DNA of 64,000 nucleotides from G963666705 sp963666705 (lineage in GTDB: Bacteria; Pseudomonadota; Alphaproteobacteria; CADEGL01): assembly GCA_963666705.2 (NCBI GenBank), contig CAXXKO010000011.1, forward strand, positions 1 through 64,000. The letters are read 5' to 3'. Each line of letters begins with the position of its first letter. Positions within the stretch are counted from its first letter, which is position 1. Positions 55,318-64,000 of this stretch are shown here, piece by piece. Under the pieces are notes generated by a model. It did not search any database. It had not been told where the DNA came from and was given only the letters and a program-made list of their open reading frames with translations. The translations under genes and the position numbers were made by a program.

Positions 55318-55555
55318 CCCTCTCCCCACTTCTTCCCTTGGGGGGAGAGGGAGGGACCCGCGAAGCGGGAGGGTGAGGGGTCAGGAAAGAGTCCCGCGAA
55401 GCGGGAGGGTGAGGGGTCGGGAAAGAGTCCCGCGAAGCGGGAGGGTGAGGGGGTGCGCGTCCGCGCGTCGGAAGACTCTTTTGACCGCCTGCCGGCGGCC
55501 ACCCCTCACCCGGCGCGCCAGGCGCGCCACCCTCTCCCCGGTGGGTAGAGGGTTC
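55318..55555. repeat. Repeat family C with two 36-bp tandem units
   Basis: A block of CTCTCCCC...GGGGAGAG palindromes followed by 36-bp units at 55381-55416 and 55417-55452 (TCRGGAAAGAGTCCCGCGAA, then GCGGGAGGGTGAGGGG). A further partial unit precedes them. The same core occurs inverted at 58857-58930. It separates the SDR and M19 genes and may act as a terminator or RNA structure. Confidence 0.8.
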
Positions 55556-55581
55556 AAAGCGAGCGAAGGGGGGAAGGTGAC

Positions 55582-56616
55582 ATGGCCGAGATCTCGGATG
55601 CGGCGCGGGCGCTCCACGACGACGCGCTCATCGTCGATGGCTTGATCGCCTTCAGCGACGGCGAGACGGCACCCCTGCGCGCGGGCAACGTGGCGGCCGC
55701 GAACCTCACGGTCGCCACCTTCCAGGCCGGCTTCACCCAGGCCTGCGACGAGATGGCGGTCTGGCTCGACCGCCTCTCGCGCCCCAGCTGCGCCTGGCGC
55801 CTGGTGCTCCAGGCGGCGGACATCGCGGCGGCGCGGGCCGAGGGCAAGATCGGCCTCGTCATGGGCTGGCAGAACCTGCGGCCCATCGGCGACCGGCTCG
55901 ACCGCTTCGCCTTCTTCCACCGCCTGGGCGTGCGCGTCATGCAGCTCACCTACAACGAGCGCAACTTCGTCGGCGACGGCTGCCTCGAGCCCGACGACGG
56001 GGGCTTGAGCGCCTTCGGCAAGCGTGCGATTCACGAGATGGAGCGCCTGCGCATCGCCATCGACCTGAGCCATGTGGGCGAGCGCACCTGCCGCGACGCG
56101 ATCGATGTGGCGACGAGGCCGGTGCTGCTGACCCATGCCAACGCCCGCGCTGTCTGCCCCAGCGCGCGCAACAAGAGCGACGCGGTGATCGAGGCGGTGG
56201 TGGCGACCGGCGGCCTCGTGGGTGCCGGCATGCACGGCGCCTTGTGCTGGAGCGGTGAAGCGGCCCGCCCGCCCATGCTCGCCGACGCGCTTCGCAATAT
56301 CGAACACGTGGCGGCGCTCGTGGGGCCCGAGAACATGTCCCTCGGCACCGACTTCGTCTCCGTCGGGCCCGAAGGTCAGGCGCGGCTCGACAGCGTTCTC
56401 GCGACCACGTTGAAGCTCTACCCCGCCTTCATGGCCGAGTTCGCCGCCGCCTTCGGCAACGACGCGCGGGCGCGCTATCCCGCCGACTGCAACTCCGTGG
56501 CCGAGCTCGCCGTCCTGACCGACGCCCTCCTCCAGTTCGGCTGGTCCGACACCGAAATCCGCGGCCTCCTCGGCCTCAACCTCGTCCGCGTGCTGGGTGA
56601 GATCTGGGGCGGGTGA
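55582..56616 (+). CDS. Peptidase M19 (membrane-dipeptidase) family protein lacking some metal ligands
   Basis: A 344-aa TIM-barrel protein. Family marks include LGVRVMQLTYNERNFVGDGCLEPDDGGLSAFGKRAIHEMERLRIAIDLSHVGERT, LTHANARAVCPSARNKSD and GLLGLNLVRVL. The usual N-terminal zinc site (V-D-G-H-x-D) is here IVDGLIAFSD, without His and Asp. The bridging Glu (usually in IEG) is replaced by GWQN. The later His residues (DLSH, LTHAN) and Arg remain. It may be a one-metal or divergent amidohydrolase rather than a true dipeptidase. It is intact and without a signal peptide. Confidence 0.85.
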   Translation: MAEISDAARALHDDALIVDGLIAFSDGETAPLRAGNVAAANLTVATFQAGFTQACDEMAVWLDRLSRPSCAWRLVLQAADIAAARAEGKIGLVMGWQNLRPIGDRLDRFAFFHRLGVRVMQLTYNERNFVGDGCLEPDDGGLSAFGKRAIHEMERLRIAIDLSHVGERTCRDAIDVATRPVLLTHANARAVCPSARNKSDAVIEAVVATGGLVGAGMHGALCWSGEAARPPMLADALRNIEHVAALVGPENMSLGTDFVSVGPEGQARLDSVLATTLKLYPAFMAEFAAAFGNDARARYPADCNSVAELAVLTDALLQFGWSDTEIRGLLGLNLVRVLGEIWGG

Positions 56617-56634
56617 TGGGCGGCTCGAAGCACA

Positions 56635-57270
<636 letters not shown>

Positions 57271-57401
57271 GAGCTCGCGCAGCCGCACAGCCTGTCGGCC
57301 GGCGTGGCGCTCCAGACATCGTAACAACGCAGGAGATCGAGCAGTCGTGCGCCCTCGATCTCCTCCACGTTCGGTGTGTGCCGATCCATCTCGCCCGCCT
57401 C

Positions 57402-57950
57402 TCACGCGGCGCGGCGCGGTGCGGCCACGGCGGGGAAGTCCAGCGCCGTCTCCGCCACGTGGTTGAAATAATTGGTGAAGGTGTTGATGGCCGTGACGGC
57501 CACAATCTCGGCGATCCCGCCGTCGTCGTAGCCCGCCGCGCGCGCCGCCTCCAGGTCCGTGTCGCTCGCCCATCCGCGCTTCTCGACGATCGCCGTGGCC
57601 AGCGCCAGTGCCGCCGCGCGCCCAGGATCGGCGGAGCCGCCGTCGAGGTTGCGGCTCAGTTCCCCGGCCGTGAGGCCGAGGGCGCGGCCGCCGGCCGTAT
57701 GCGCCGCCGCGCAGTAGTCGCAGCCATTGAGGCTGGCAACGGTGAGCGCGACGGCCTCGCGCGTCTCGGGCGTGAGCGAACCAGCGCCGAGCGCCCGGTT
57801 GAAGGCGAGGTAGGCATCGAGGACCGCTGGCGCGTTGGCCATGGTGCGCATGATGTTGGGCGTCTTGCCCAAGGCTTTGCCGACGCCGTCGAGCAGGGCC
57901 TTGGCCTTGCCTTGGGCGTTGGCGGGGTCGATGGCTTGGAGTCTGGGCAT
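57402..57950 (-). CDS. AhpD/carboxymuconolactone-decarboxylase-family peroxidase-related protein
   Basis: A 182-aa all-helical protein. The redox/proton-relay motif CDYCAAAH has C77, C80 and H84 (E-x(n)-C-x2-C-x3-H core, with E from LTPETREAVALTVASLNGC). It resembles the uncharacterised peroxidase-related (AhpD-like) group that protects against peroxides. The start at 57950 has a GGAAGGAA ribosome-binding site. It is divergent from a TetR regulator 222 bases away, which probably controls it. Confidence 0.92.
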   Translation of the reverse strand: MPRLQAIDPANAQGKAKALLDGVGKALGKTPNIMRTMANAPAVLDAYLAFNRALGAGSLTPETREAVALTVASLNGCDYCAAAHTAGGRALGLTAGELSRNLDGGSADPGRAAALALATAIVEKRGWASDTDLEAARAAGYDDGGIAEIVAVTAINTFTNYFNHVAETALDFPAVAAPRRAA

Positions 57951-58007
57951 GGCATTTCCTTCCGGTTGAGGGCGCCGCCGGGCAGCGGACCGTGGGATCA
58001 ACTGAAA

Positions 58008-58147
58008 TAAGATATAGACAGACCGGTACGTATAATCAAGAGATGAATGTGAAATAAATTCAGTCGCCACCGTCCTCTCTGAAACTCAGTACGCGCCACA
58101 ATCCTTGAAGAATGGCGGCCAGACGGATATATACAGAACGGTTTATC
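58008..58147. promoter_or_regulatory. Candidate TetR operators between ahpD-like and tetR genes
   Basis: Two similar sites: ATAGACAGACCGGTACGTAT (about 58014-58033) and ATATACAGAACGGTTTATCC (about 58128-58147). Both share AYAcAGAmCGGTwyrT. One lies upstream of each divergent gene, as expected for an autoregulating TetR repressor. Confidence 0.55.
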
Positions 58148-58172
58148 CAATCTGCGATCGAGGAGTGGTACC

Positions 58173-58745
58173 GTGCCCACCAGCCGACGCGACCATCTGA
58201 TCGACACCGCGCTCGATCTGTTTTCCCGGCACGGCTTCCACGCCACCGGAATCGACCGCATCCTGGCCGAGGCCGGGGTCGCCAAGATGACCCTCTACAA
58301 TCACTTCCGGTCGAAGGACGAGCTGATCCTGGCCGCCCTGCGGCGGCGCGACGAGCGCTTCCGGAACTGGTTCGTGCGGGCGGTCGAGCGGCGAGCGCCC
58401 GATGCCCATGGCCGCCTGCTGGCGATCTTCGACGCGCTCGAGGAATGGTTCGGCCGGGAAGACTTCACCGGCTGCATGTTCGTCAACGCGGCGGCGGAGT
58501 ACGGCGACCGCTCGAGCCCCATCCGCGCCGCCTGCGCCGAGCACAAGCGCCTACTGGGCGATTATGTCCGCCGGCTCGCCGAGGCGGCGGGTGCGGCGGA
58601 CCCGGAGGCGCTGGCCCAGGAGCTCTCACTCCTGATGGAGGGCGCCGTCACCATGGCCAATGTCTCGGGCACCACGGAACCGGCGCGCCGGGCGAAGGCG
58701 GCGGCACATCCCCTGATCGAGCGCGCCCTCGCGCGGGCGGCCTGA
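58173..58745 (+). CDS. TetR/AcrR-family transcriptional regulator
   Basis: A 190-aa regulator. The N-terminal HTH is RRDHLIDTALDLFSRHGFHATGIDRILAEAGVAKMTLYNHFRSKDELI (about 5-52), the classical TetR pattern. The C-terminal ligand domain (FTGCMFVNAAAEYGDRSSPIRAACAEHKRLLGDYV) recalls the TetR_C_33-like group. The GTG start at 58173 follows GAGGAG. The divergent ahpD-like gene and the twin operator-like sites suggest it represses that gene until a reactive or aromatic compound binds. Confidence 0.92.
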   Translation: MPTSRRDHLIDTALDLFSRHGFHATGIDRILAEAGVAKMTLYNHFRSKDELILAALRRRDERFRNWFVRAVERRAPDAHGRLLAIFDALEEWFGREDFTGCMFVNAAAEYGDRSSPIRAACAEHKRLLGDYVRRLAEAAGAADPEALAQELSLLMEGAVTMANVSGTTEPARRAKAAAHPLIERALARAA

Positions 58746-58769
58746 GCTAGTGGTTCGAACCCGACGAAA

Positions 58770-58930
58770 GAGTCCCCCCTCTCCCTTGGGGAGAGGGTCG
58801 GGGTGAGGGGAAGCGCGTCGGCGCGTTATTCAGAGTCTTTCCACCGCCTTTCGGCCGCATGCCCTCACCCTCCCGCTTCGCGGGTCCCTCCCTCTCCCCC
58901 CAAGGGAAGAAGTGGGGAGAGGGTTCCAAG
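58770..58930. repeat. Repeat family C, second block (inverted)
   Basis: CTCTCCCTTGGGGAGAGGG hairpin, then at 58857-58930 the inverted counterpart of 55318-55380 (CTCACCCTCCCGCTTCGCGG, GGAAGAAGTGGGGAGAGGG). It lies between the TetR and convergent HyuB genes. Confidence 0.8.
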
Positions 58931-58968
58931 TGTCAGACGCGATACACCAGCTGGAGAGGGCGCCGCCC

Positions 58969-60984
58969 TCAGCCGCCGCCGATCTCGTCGGCGAGACGGG
59001 GCTGGTCTTCGAGCAGCGCCGCGAAGGCCCGCCGGACCTCCTCGCCCGTGCCCGCCCGCTCCCCCGCCGGCATGGCCCCGACCGCGTCGAACAGCTTGTG
59101 CTTGACGTAGAAGCGCCAGTGGACCGGCAGGCCGCCGAGGATTTCGGTGAGGGTGCGGTAGTTCTCCCGCGTCCACATCCGCTCGAACGCGCGGCGGCCT
59201 TCGTTGTGGCCGAAATAGCCATCTTCGCCGTTCCCGCCCGCGCCGTTCGCTTCCGTCTCCGCCCTCTTTCGCGCCGTCGCCGCCTCGTCGACCGCGCCAT
59301 CGCGGATCACGACGCCGTATTCGGCCGCCGCGGCCGCCACCGAGACGAAGCCGCGTTTCACGTCCGTCAGCACGGCTTCCGTCGGCCGCTCGGCCGGCCG
59401 GCCCCAGCCGCCCGCGCCGGCGGCGGTGATGCTGATGCGGTCGCCCGGCTCGACCGTGACCACGTCCGTGTTCGCCAAGTCCACCTCGTGGTTCGAGCCC
59501 GGGTTGAGGGTGAAGACCGATGACTTGCCGGCCTCCCCGCCATTGATGCCCCACGGGGTGAAGCGGATGCGGTCGCGGTTGCGGGCCGTCAGCACCGTAT
59601 TGGGTGCGAAGACCTGGAACTCGAGCGAGGTGGCGAGGCCGCCGCGGTGCGCGCCCGCGCCGCCCGAATCCATGGCCAGGCCGTATTTCAGGATCTTGAT
59701 CGGCACCTCGGCCTCGTTGATCTCGACCGGCGTGTTCTTGAAGAAGGAGTGGTTGGCGCCCGAGCCGTCGGCCCCGTCCGCCGCCGCCCGCCCGCCAGCG
59801 CCCGACATGATGGGGTTGATGTTGGCCATGATGAGGCGGCCCGTGCGGTTATCGGTCGTGCGCACGTTCAGGAGCGGCCCGCCGTCGCCCGGCCCCGCCG
59901 CGATGAGCTCGGGCAGGGCCTGGGCAAAGGCGCCGAAGATCGTCGACATGAGGCGGTTGCAGGCGAGGCTCCGCATGCCGACGGCGGCCGGGAATTGCGG
60001 GTTGACGATCGAGCCCTCGGGCAGGATGCAGCGGCTCGACCGGGTGAGGCCCGAGTTGCGCAGGATGCTGGGGTCGAGGGTGTAGAGCACATAGACCACG
60101 GCGACCATCATCAGCACGTGGCGCTCGTCTCCGCCCGTCGGGATGTTGAGGGAGGAGGTGAGCTGGGGGTCGCTCTCCGAATAGTCGAAGACGAGCGTCT
60201 CGTCCTCGACCACGAGGTTGAGGGCGATGCGGGCGGGATGGCCGTCGGCCGAATCCTCGTCCATGTAGTCGGCGAAGAAATACGCGCCGTTGGGGATGCG
60301 GCGGATGACCGCGCGCGCCTGGCTGTCAGCGTAATCGAGCAGGCCCGCCATGCCCTCGCGGAAGGTCTCGAGGCCGAACCGCGCCACCATCTCGTGCACC
60401 TTGCGCTCGCCCGTGTTCAGCGCCGCGACCTGGGCTTTCAGATCACCCCAGTTCTGGTCCGGCACGCGCACGTTGGTGAGCAGGATGTCCACCAGCTCCT
60501 GGTTGAGAATGCCGGCCTTGTAGAGCTTGGTGGGCGGGATGCGGATGCCTTCCTGGTGCACCTCGGTCAGCGTCCGCGAGAGGCTCGCGGGCACGGCCCC
60601 GCCCACGTCCGTGTTGTGGATGTGGCCGACGGCAAAGCACACCAGCTCGCCCTCGTAGAAGATCGGCTTCCACACATGGCCGTCGGGCGAATGGGTGCAG
60701 ACGAAGCCGCTGTAGGGGTCGTTGGTAAAGCAGATATCGCCCTCTTCGTAGCGGTCGACGAGGGCGAGGCCGCGGCCGTAGTCGAGCCCCACGAACCAGG
60801 TGGCGCCCAAGTCGAGGGGCGAGGCGAAGGTCTTGCCCTCGGGCGTGGCGAGGCCGGTGGTGAAGTCCTCCGACTCCTTGACGAAGGTGCTGTGGGCCGT
60901 GCGCAGCAGGGTGAACGCCATGCTCTCTGCCGCCGCCGCGCAGTGGTTCCCCAGGATCTCGAGCGTGACCTTGTCGATTGCCAT
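58969..60984 (-). CDS. hyuB: Hydantoinase B / oxoprolinase-type subunit
   Basis: A 671-aa HyuB. It opens MAIDKVTLEILGNHCAAAAESMAFTLLRTAHSTFVKESEDF, then ICFTNDPYSGFVCTHSPD, FAVGHIHNTDVGG, DEDSADGHPARI, and YGLAMDSGGAGAHRGGL; all are conserved HyuB blocks. With HyuA it forms an ATP-dependent amidohydrolase acting on hydantoins, 5-oxoproline or N-methylhydantoin (or acetone-carboxylase-like reactions). The start at 60984 lies 7 bases after the hyuA stop: one operon. The family cannot be split by substrate from motifs alone. Confidence 0.95.
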   Translation of the reverse strand: MAIDKVTLEILGNHCAAAAESMAFTLLRTAHSTFVKESEDFTTGLATPEGKTFASPLDLGATWFVGLDYGRGLALVDRYEEGDICFTNDPYSGFVCTHSPDGHVWKPIFYEGELVCFAVGHIHNTDVGGAVPASLSRTLTEVHQEGIRIPPTKLYKAGILNQELVDILLTNVRVPDQNWGDLKAQVAALNTGERKVHEMVARFGLETFREGMAGLLDYADSQARAVIRRIPNGAYFFADYMDEDSADGHPARIALNLVVEDETLVFDYSESDPQLTSSLNIPTGGDERHVLMMVAVVYVLYTLDPSILRNSGLTRSSRCILPEGSIVNPQFPAAVGMRSLACNRLMSTIFGAFAQALPELIAAGPGDGGPLLNVRTTDNRTGRLIMANINPIMSGAGGRAAADGADGSGANHSFFKNTPVEINEAEVPIKILKYGLAMDSGGAGAHRGGLATSLEFQVFAPNTVLTARNRDRIRFTPWGINGGEAGKSSVFTLNPGSNHEVDLANTDVVTVEPGDRISITAAGAGGWGRPAERPTEAVLTDVKRGFVSVAAAAAEYGVVIRDGAVDEAATARKRAETEANGAGGNGEDGYFGHNEGRRAFERMWTRENYRTLTEILGGLPVHWRFYVKHKLFDAVGAMPAGERAGTGEEVRRAFAALLEDQPRLADEIGGG

Positions 60985-60991
60985 GGCTCTT

Positions 60992-63052
60992 CTAGCCTCC
61001 CTCACCGTTCGGCGCGCGGCGCGCGAGCACGATCTGGCCGTAGGCGTCCACCCGTCCGTCGAAGCCGTCGGGGACGCAGAGCGTGCAGTCGTCCTGCGCC
61101 ACGATCGCGGGGCCCGCGAACCGGTGCCCGGGTGCGAGGCCCGCGCGGGTGAAGAGCGGGACCGTCCGCTCGGCCCCGTCGAGGTGGACCGCGACCGCGC
61201 GTTCGGGCACGGCGTCCTCCGGCACCTCGGGCGCGGTCGTGAAATGCGGCATCGGCGTCTCGCCCACGACGACGAGGCGTAGGTTGATCATCTGGACGGG
61301 TGCGGCGCGGTCGGCGTGCTCGTAGAGGCGCTCGTGGACCTGGTGGAAGGCTTCCGCGAGGCCACTTATGTCCCCGGCCTCGAGGTGGGCCGCGTCGAGC
61401 GGCACCTCGACCTCGAAGGACTGGCCGCGATAGCGCATGTCCGCCGAATAGAGGAGGCGGTGGCGGCCGTCATAGCCCTGCTCGTGGCGCAGCCAGTGCA
61501 TGGCCCGCTCGCTCAGTTCCTCGAAGCCCGTCCGCATGATGGGCACGGCGTCCGCGTCGAGGTCGATATAGACCGTCTTGATGAAGTCGTTCTTGAGGTC
61601 GGCGATGAGGCCGCCGAGCGCGCTCAAGACGCCGGGGGTGGTGGGCACCACCACATGGGTGACGCCGAGCTCGCGGGCGAGGAAGCAGGCCAGCATGGGA
61701 CCGGCCCCGCCGAACGCCTGGAGGGCGAAGTCCCGGGGATCGACCCCGTAGCTCGACATCAGCTTGCTGATCTCCATGTACATGCCCGAGACGGCGATCT
61801 CGATGATCGCCTGTGCCGTCTCCCGGACGTCGCGCCCGATGCGCTCGGCCAGGACGCCTATGGCCGCCTCGGCCTTTGCCCGGTCGACGCGGACGGCGTT
61901 GTAGGCGAGCGCGGCCTGGCCGAGGAAGCCGAGCACGGCGAAGGCGTCGGTGACCGTGGCGCGTTTCCCGCCCTGGCCGTAGCAGGCCGGGCCCGGGTTG
62001 GCGCCGGCGCTCTCGGGCCCGACCTTGAGCACGCCGAAATCGTCCACCCGGGCGATGGAGCCGCCGCCGGCGCCGATCGAGGTCACGGCGACCGTGGGGA
62101 TGAAGATGGGGAACTCGCCGATGACTTCACCGACGCCGTATTGCGGCATGCCCTCGCGGATGAAGGCCACGTCGGCGCTGGTGCCGCCCACGTCGAAGCT
62201 GATCGCGTTCTCGAAGCCCGAGAGCCGGGCCACGTGGCTGGCCCCGATGACGCCGGCGGCGGTGCCCGACAGGATCATCTGGGCGCAGTCGGTCTTGCCC
62301 TGCTCGGCGCTCATCACGCCGCCGTTCGATTTCGTCACCAGAGGCTCGGCCGGCACGCCCGCCGCCCGCAGCGCTTCCTGGAGCGAGCCGAGATAGCCGC
62401 TGACCCGCGGCTGTACGTAGCCATGGATCACGGCCGTCACCGTGCGCTCGTACTCGCGGATGATCGACCACACCTCGGCGGAGCAATAGACCGAGAGCTC
62501 GGGCGCCTCGCGCGCGACGATGGCCTTGACCTCACCCTCGTGCGCCGGATTGCGGTAGGCGTTGATGAGGGCGATGACGATCCCCTCCGCCCCCAGCGCC
62601 CGCGCCGCCCCGATGGCGGCGATGACGCTTGCTTCGTCGACCGGGGTATCGACGATGCCGTCGGCGCGCATGCGTTCGCGCACCGGTATGACGCGGTCCT
62701 TGGGCACGAGCGGCGGGGGCCGCGTCGAATCGAGGTTGTAGGGGTCGGGCATCTTGAGGCGCGCGATCTCCAGCACGTCCGTGAAGTTCTCGGTCACGAA
62801 GAGGCAGAGGCGGATGCCCTTGCGCTGGATGACCGTGTTCACGCCCACCGTCGTGCCGTGTGTGAAATAGGTAATGGCCGCCGGTGCGACGCCGAACCGC
62901 TCCTGGAGCTGGCCCAGGCCCGCCATGACTTCCGAGCCCGGCCGGTCGGGCGTCGAGAGGACCTTGAGCGCGTGAAGGGCGTTGGTGTCCTCGTCGAAGG
63001 CGCAGAAGTCCGTAAAGGTGCCGCCGATATCGACGCCGACCCGGTAGCCCAT
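60992..63052 (-). CDS. hyuA: Hydantoinase A / oxoprolinase-type subunit
   Basis: A 686-aa HyuA of the actin-like ATPase type. The N terminus MGYRVGVDIGGTFTDFCAFDED is the phosphate-1 motif. YFTHGTTVGVNTVIQRKG, SFDVGGTSADVAFI, and ALQAFGGAGPMLACFLARELG are conserved HyuA blocks. It couples ATP hydrolysis to ring opening by HyuB. First gene of the hyuAB operon. Upstream, 130 bases separate it from the divergent GMC oxidoreductase, which may share the regulation. Confidence 0.96.
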   Translation of the reverse strand: MGYRVGVDIGGTFTDFCAFDEDTNALHALKVLSTPDRPGSEVMAGLGQLQERFGVAPAAITYFTHGTTVGVNTVIQRKGIRLCLFVTENFTDVLEIARLKMPDPYNLDSTRPPPLVPKDRVIPVRERMRADGIVDTPVDEASVIAAIGAARALGAEGIVIALINAYRNPAHEGEVKAIVAREAPELSVYCSAEVWSIIREYERTVTAVIHGYVQPRVSGYLGSLQEALRAAGVPAEPLVTKSNGGVMSAEQGKTDCAQMILSGTAAGVIGASHVARLSGFENAISFDVGGTSADVAFIREGMPQYGVGEVIGEFPIFIPTVAVTSIGAGGGSIARVDDFGVLKVGPESAGANPGPACYGQGGKRATVTDAFAVLGFLGQAALAYNAVRVDRAKAEAAIGVLAERIGRDVRETAQAIIEIAVSGMYMEISKLMSSYGVDPRDFALQAFGGAGPMLACFLARELGVTHVVVPTTPGVLSALGGLIADLKNDFIKTVYIDLDADAVPIMRTGFEELSERAMHWLRHEQGYDGRHRLLYSADMRYRGQSFEVEVPLDAAHLEAGDISGLAEAFHQVHERLYEHADRAAPVQMINLRLVVVGETPMPHFTTAPEVPEDAVPERAVAVHLDGAERTVPLFTRAGLAPGHRFAGPAIVAQDDCTLCVPDGFDGRVDAYGQIVLARRAPNGEGG

Positions 63053-63184
63053 GGGCTCCCTCCCTATGACCCCTGATGCCGGCCTCCCGGGGCCGGCACG
63101 GGCGCGATGTTAGCATGGCGCTCGCGGGATTGTGGAAGCGCCATGCCGCGATTAGGCTCCCGCGACGTGGGGGTACGGACCGGC

Positions 63185-64000
63185 ATGGGCGACCAAGCGC
63201 CAGGTGAACTCGATACCATCGTCGTGGGCGGCGGCTCGGCCGGGGCCAGCCTCGCCGCCGACATCTCGACCCGGCCCCGCAACCGGGTTCTGTTGATCGA
63301 ATCGGGCCGCGACACGCCGCCGGGGGGCGAGCCCAAGGGCGTCCTCGACCCCTTCTTCGCCTACGGCATGCAGCCTGAGAACCTGTGGCCGGGCCTGCGG
63401 GTCCATTGGCGCCCGGTGACCGCCAACGACCCCGCCGCGGCCACTGCTACAAACAAGGGGCGCTACTACGAGCAGGGCCACATCCTGGGTGGCGGGTCGA
63501 GCGTGAATGCGACCATCGCCAACCGCGCCATGCCGGGGGATTTCGCCGAATGGGTGGCGGCCGGCGCCACCGGCTGGGGCTGGGACGACGTGCTGCCCCA
63601 TTACCGCCGTCTCGAGCGCGACCTCGATTTCGCCGGCCCCGACCATGGCCAGGACGGCCCCATACCCATCCGCCGCCACCGGCGTGAGGATTGGCCGCTC
63701 TTCTGCCGCGCGCTGGTGGCCGCGTGCGAGGACGCGGGCGCCGAGTTCATCGCCGACATGAACACCGATTTCCGCGACGGCTATTGCGCCGTGCCCATGA
63801 GCAGCCTGCCCGACCGGCGCGTCTCGGCCGCCATCGGCTTCCTCGACGCCGAGGCGCGGCGGCGGGACAACCTCCATATCCTCACCGGGACGCGGGTCAC
63901 GGGCCTCACCTTCGACGGCCGGCGCTGCACCGGCGTGACGGTCGGGGAGCGGGCTTACCAAGCCCGCGAGGTCGTGCTGTCGGCGGGTGCGCTGCAATCG
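63185..64000 (+). CDS. GMC-family FAD oxidoreductase (N-terminal part, cut by the window end)
   Basis: At least 272 codons, open to the window end. The FAD fold ELDTIVVGGGSAGASLAADIS lies near the N terminus, followed by the GMC signature GHILGGGSSVNATIANRAMPGDFAEWVAAG and the late VVLSAGALQS. Such choline-dehydrogenase-like enzymes oxidise alcohols. The start at 63185 is likely; an in-frame ATG at 63143 is an alternative. It is divergent from hyuAB. No signal peptide is visible. Confidence 0.9.
   Translation, partial: MGDQAPGELDTIVVGGGSAGASLAADISTRPRNRVLLIESGRDTPPGGEPKGVLDPFFAYGMQPENLWPGLRVHWRPVTANDPAAATATNKGRYYEQGHILGGGSSVNATIANRAMPGDFAEWVAAGATGWGWDDVLPHYRRLERDLDFAGPDHGQDGPIPIRRHRREDWPLFCRALVAACEDAGAEFIADMNTDFRDGYCAVPMSSLPDRRVSAAIGFLDAEARRRDNLHILTGTRVTGLTFDGRRCTGVTVGERAYQAREVVLSAGALQS

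Noticed and set aside
55140..55502. Repetitive protein frame with PDPSPSRFAGLF units on the minus strand
   Set aside because: It is a translation of the 36-bp DNA repeat; no start signal and no related protein.

Overview
This is a high-GC window, most likely from an alphaproteobacterium of Rhodospirillales/Rhizobiales type. The evidence is the style of lepA, pyrF and pbpC, a serine recombinase/DUF2924/DUF3489 cassette, DUF6460, BKACE, an acetylpolyamine amidohydrolase and hydantoinase A/B. The genome looks heavily colonised by mobile DNA: seven transposase or recombinase elements, several MITE-like repeat families, toxin-antitoxin pairs and many interrupted genes. I did no database search; family names come from motifs visible in the translations.

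Layout. 1-7.1 kb: a recombinase island flanked by inverted copies of its own end. It holds serine recombinase, DUF2924 and DUF3489 genes, a broken tyrosine integrase, and an IS21-family element cut by an IS256-family element. It ends about 50 bp from the 3' end of tRNA-Ser(GGA). 7.2-11.1 kb: housekeeping stretch (tRNA-Ser, small membrane protein, lepA, class II glutamine amidotransferase, ABM monooxygenase). 11.16-14.74 kb: an intact IS1595-family 'transporter IS' with 8-bp target duplications. It carries a translationally coupled operon (transposase, EcoRI-type DNA methyltransferase, DUF262-HNH nuclease, 60-aa protein) and, at the opposite end, a strange tRNA-Leu-like gene with a CCC anticodon. 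This is the most interesting object in the window.

14.8-25.6 kb: Tat-exported flavin amine oxidase, pbpC with a giant alpha-2-macroglobulin, pyrF and a BKACE enzyme. 25.6-34.4 kb: accessory, decaying region. It has PIN-toxin remnants, RidA and two RidA fragments, an M23 peptidase, an ISNCY/IS1202-like element with a 16-bp target duplication, VapBC, a thioesterase, a hypothetical plus HNH pair, and DUF433/DUF5615. 34.5-46.9 kb: catabolic genes (frameshifted acetolactate-synthase-like gene, M20 amidohydrolase, MBL hydrolase, DapA-like lyase, enolase-superfamily enzyme, DAO oxidoreductase). They are interleaved with IS1182, a 262-bp MITE, a PIN/RHH pair and IS630. 46.9-64 kb: redox and catabolic genes. 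Two flavin enzymes are each interrupted by a single in-frame TAG. Also here are acetylpolyamine amidohydrolase, Sel1, Rieske oxygenase, SDR, M19-like protein, PPOX, AhpD/TetR, HyuB/HyuA and the start of a GMC oxidoreductase.

Three dispersed non-coding repeat families recur: A, about 150 bp at 16.1, 26.6 and 36.3 kb; B, 145-232 bp at 10.6 and 28.7 kb; C, G/C-rich CTCACCC/CTCTCCCC blocks at 55.3 and 58.8 kb. The density of frameshifts and nonsense codons suggests relaxed selection, though sequencing error cannot be excluded for single-base events.
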